A stretch of DNA of 6,887 nucleotides. Origin: Thioploca sp. Lineage in GTDB: Bacteria > Pseudomonadota > Gammaproteobacteria > Beggiatoales > Beggiatoaceae. Numbering within the stretch: position 1 is the stretch's first letter; every line of letters begins with the position of its first letter. The notes below the pieces were generated by a model. It searched no databases and was not told the DNA's origin. It saw nothing but the letters and a program-made list of their open reading frames with translations. Below are positions 4,978 through 6,887 of this stretch, one piece after another. Where the stretch lies: contig DRQV01000089.1 in assembly GCA_011371325.1 (NCBI GenBank), forward strand, positions 1 to 6,887, written 5' to 3'. Position numbers and translations under genes: made by a program.

Positions 4978-6887
4978 ATGTTTAATTTGGATAATATTAG
5001 CATAGCTTTTGGCCATGTTACTTTATTAGATGGTGTTAATTTACGCATAGAAGCTGGTGAACGAATTTGCTTAATCGGACGTAATGGTGAAGGCAAATCA
5101 ACTTTATTAAAAATAATTAGCAATCAAATCAAAGCCGATCATGGAAAATTAGAAATAAGTTCTGGTTATAGAATAACCTTACTAAATCAAGAACATAATT
5201 TTAATCCAAATGATACGGTATTTCATGCAGTTTCTAAAGGTTTAGGTAATCTGGGGCAATTGGTTGAAGAATATCATGAGTTAATACAACAGGTAGCTAT
5301 TGATGAAACTAAATTACCTCAATTAGAACGAATACAACATCGTTTAGAAACAGAAGATGGTTGGGGTTTAGAGCAAAGAGTAGAAACTATATTATCAAAA
5401 CTTAATTTACCACCAGAACAACTTTTATCTGAATTATCAGGTGGTTGGCAGCGTCGAGTTGCTTTAGCTCAGATTCTAGTAACAGAACCGAATCTTTTGC
5501 TATTAGATGAACCAACTAATCATCTGGATATTGAAGCTATAACATGGTTGGAAGATATGTTATTAGATTTTAAAGGTAGTCTACTATTTGTTAGCCATGA
5601 TCGACAATTTATGCAACGAGTGGCTACCAGAATTGTGGAATTGGATCGCGGTAAATTAACCAGTTATCCAAATAATTATACTGTATACTTACGTACTAAA
5701 GAAGCTAATTTAGAAGCAGAAGCTACTCAAGCCGCTAAATTTGATAAAAATCTGGCCAAAGAAGAAGTTTGGATTCGACAAGGAATTAAAGCTCGTCGTA
5801 CTCGTAATCAAGGTCGAGTCCGAACTTTACAGAAATTACGCACTGAACGAGCTCAACGTCGAAATAAGATTGGTAATATTAAACTAAATCTTGATAGTGG
5901 TGAGTTATCCGGCCGGATTGTGATTGAAGCAGAAAATATTAGCAAAAGTTATCAAGATAATAATTTGGTCAATAATTTTTCTACCATAATAATGCGTGGA
6001 GATCGAATTGGGTTAATTGGGGTTAATGGAGCAGGCAAAACTACTTTAATCAAGATGTTATTGGGAGAATTAGAACCAGATAGTGGTACTGTAAAACATG
6101 GTACTAAACTTAGTATTGCTTATTTTGATCAACTAAGAGCTCAACTTAATCCAGAATCAACAGTAGTGGATGCAGTAAGTCAAGGTCAAGATATATTAAC
6201 TATTAATGGTCAAGATAAACATGTAATGTCCTATTTAAGAGATTTCTTATTTGCTCCAGCTAGAGCTCGTTCACCAGTAAAATCTCTTTCCGGTGGAGAG
6301 CGTAACCGATTGTTATTAGCTCGTTTATTTACTAAACCTGCCAATTTGTTAGTATTGGATGAACCAACTAATGATTTGGATGTAGAATCTTTAGAGTTAT
6401 TGGAAGATTTACTAGCTAAATATTCTGGAACTTTATTATTAGTTAGCCATGACCGTAAATTTTTAGATAATGTGGTTACTTCAACCATTGTATTTGCAGG
6501 TCAAGGAAAAGTTACGGAATATGTAGGTGGTTATGAAGATTGGTTACGGCAACGTCCTAAACCAGTTAAATCATCTAACATATTCCAGAAAAAATCTTTA
6601 CCTGAAAAACAAAGTTCTGCCCCACGAAAAATAAATTATAATGAACAACGTGAGCTATCCAAATTACCAAATGAAATTGAACTGTTAGAATCTGAACTAG
6701 CAGAATTACATATTATAATTAGTGATGTTAAATTTTATAAAAATAAACAAGAACAGGTAAATAAAACTCTTAGCCAAGTTAAAGCAATTGAAAATAATTT
6801 GCAAGCTATGTATAAACGATGGGAAGAACTAGAAAATATGATAGCCATGAATAAACAAAGTAAAATATCTGGAAAGATTATTGGTTA
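4978..6887 (+). CDS. uup: ABC-F family ATPase Uup (stop codon cut by right edge)
   Basis: A cytoplasmic soluble ABC protein with two ATPase domains and no membrane segments. In E. coli, loss of Uup raises precise transposon excision, and ABC-F proteins generally act on ribosomes; the exact role of Uup is unsettled. The frame is open for 636 codons. Domain 1 has Walker A GRNGEGKST (34-42), signature LSGGW (153-157), Walker B LLLLDEPTNHLD (173-184) and H-loop SHDR (206-209). The linker contains EEVWIRQGIKARRTRNQGRV (262-281), strongly characteristic of Uup. Domain 2 has Walker A GVNGAGKTT (348-356), signature LSGGE (437-441), Walker B LLVLDEPTNDLD (457-468) and SHDR (490-493). Residues about 550-622 are a charged coiled coil matching the Uup C-terminal DNA-binding domain. 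E. coli Uup is 635 aa, so the final bases ta are probably the first two of TAA or TAG. The start fits the family N-terminus. The gene is monocistronic as far as visible, divergent from alr. Confidence 0.95.
   Translation, partial: MFNLDNISIAFGHVTLLDGVNLRIEAGERICLIGRNGEGKSTLLKIISNQIKADHGKLEISSGYRITLLNQEHNFNPNDTVFHAVSKGLGNLGQLVEEYHELIQQVAIDETKLPQLERIQHRLETEDGWGLEQRVETILSKLNLPPEQLLSELSGGWQRRVALAQILVTEPNLLLLDEPTNHLDIEAITWLEDMLLDFKGSLLFVSHDRQFMQRVATRIVELDRGKLTSYPNNYTVYLRTKEANLEAEATQAAKFDKNLAKEEVWIRQGIKARRTRNQGRVRTLQKLRTERAQRRNKIGNIKLNLDSGELSGRIVIEAENISKSYQDNNLVNNFSTIIMRGDRIGLIGVNGAGKTTLIKMLLGELEPDSGTVKHGTKLSIAYFDQLRAQLNPESTVVDAVSQGQDILTINGQDKHVMSYLRDFLFAPARARSPVKSLSGGERNRLLLARLFTKPANLLVLDEPTNDLDVESLELLEDLLAKYSGTLLLVSHDRKFLDNVVTSTIVFAGQGKVTEYVGGYEDWLRQRPKPVKSSNIFQKKSLPEKQSSAPRKINYNEQRELSKLPNEIELLESELAELHIIISDVKFYKNKQEQVNKTLSQVKAIENNLQAMYKRWEELENMIAMNKQSKISGKIIG

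Noticed and set aside
4974..4979. Perfect TATAAT just before and overlapping the uup ATG
   Set aside because: A -10 element here would start transcription inside the coding region, so it cannot drive the full gene. The hexamer is expected by chance in such AT-rich DNA.
6231..6488. Open frame of 85 codons on the minus strand inside uup
   Set aside because: It is antisense to the second ATPase domain of Uup, whose signature, Walker B and H-loop motifs are read on the plus strand here.

Overview
The window is AT-rich bacterial DNA that reads as ordinary chromosomal housekeeping sequence. The proteins look gammaproteobacterial. CarB, GreA, Alr and the ABC-F protein all resemble their gammaproteobacterial counterparts, and carB running directly into greA is an arrangement found in Pseudomonas-like genomes rather than in enterics. 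The AT-richness could suggest a host-associated or streamlined lineage, but nothing here fixes the family or genus. TGA is used as a stop (carB) and tryptophan is TGG, so the standard bacterial code applies.

Layout. From the left edge to 1768 on the plus strand lies the C-terminal half of carB (carbamoyl phosphate synthase large subunit). It overlaps by 4 nt with greA (1765-2241), a transcript-cleavage factor. A short convergent gap with a stem-loop that could terminate both strands separates greA from a leftward pair: alr (4722 to 3634, alanine racemase) followed after only 2 nt by a DUF58-family membrane protein gene (3631 to 2321). A 255-bp AT-rich divergent intergenic region (4723-4977) carries a plausible extended -10 promoter for each direction. 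Rightward from 4978 is a complete or nearly complete uup-type ABC-F ATPase gene. It runs to the right edge, where the last two bases (ta) are probably the start of its stop codon.

Function. The genes belong to separate core processes: carbamoyl phosphate for arginine and pyrimidines (carB), rescue of stalled RNA polymerase (greA), D-alanine for peptidoglycan (alr), an unassigned envelope protein (DUF58), and an ABC-F ATPase tied to ribosome or DNA-intermediate maintenance (uup). The only linkage that hints at something less routine is the tight alr-DUF58 pair, because DUF58 genes are more usually found beside MoxR-type ATPase and transglutaminase-like genes. I found no mobile element, CRISPR array, RNA gene, toxin-antitoxin pair or evidence of an undescribed system.
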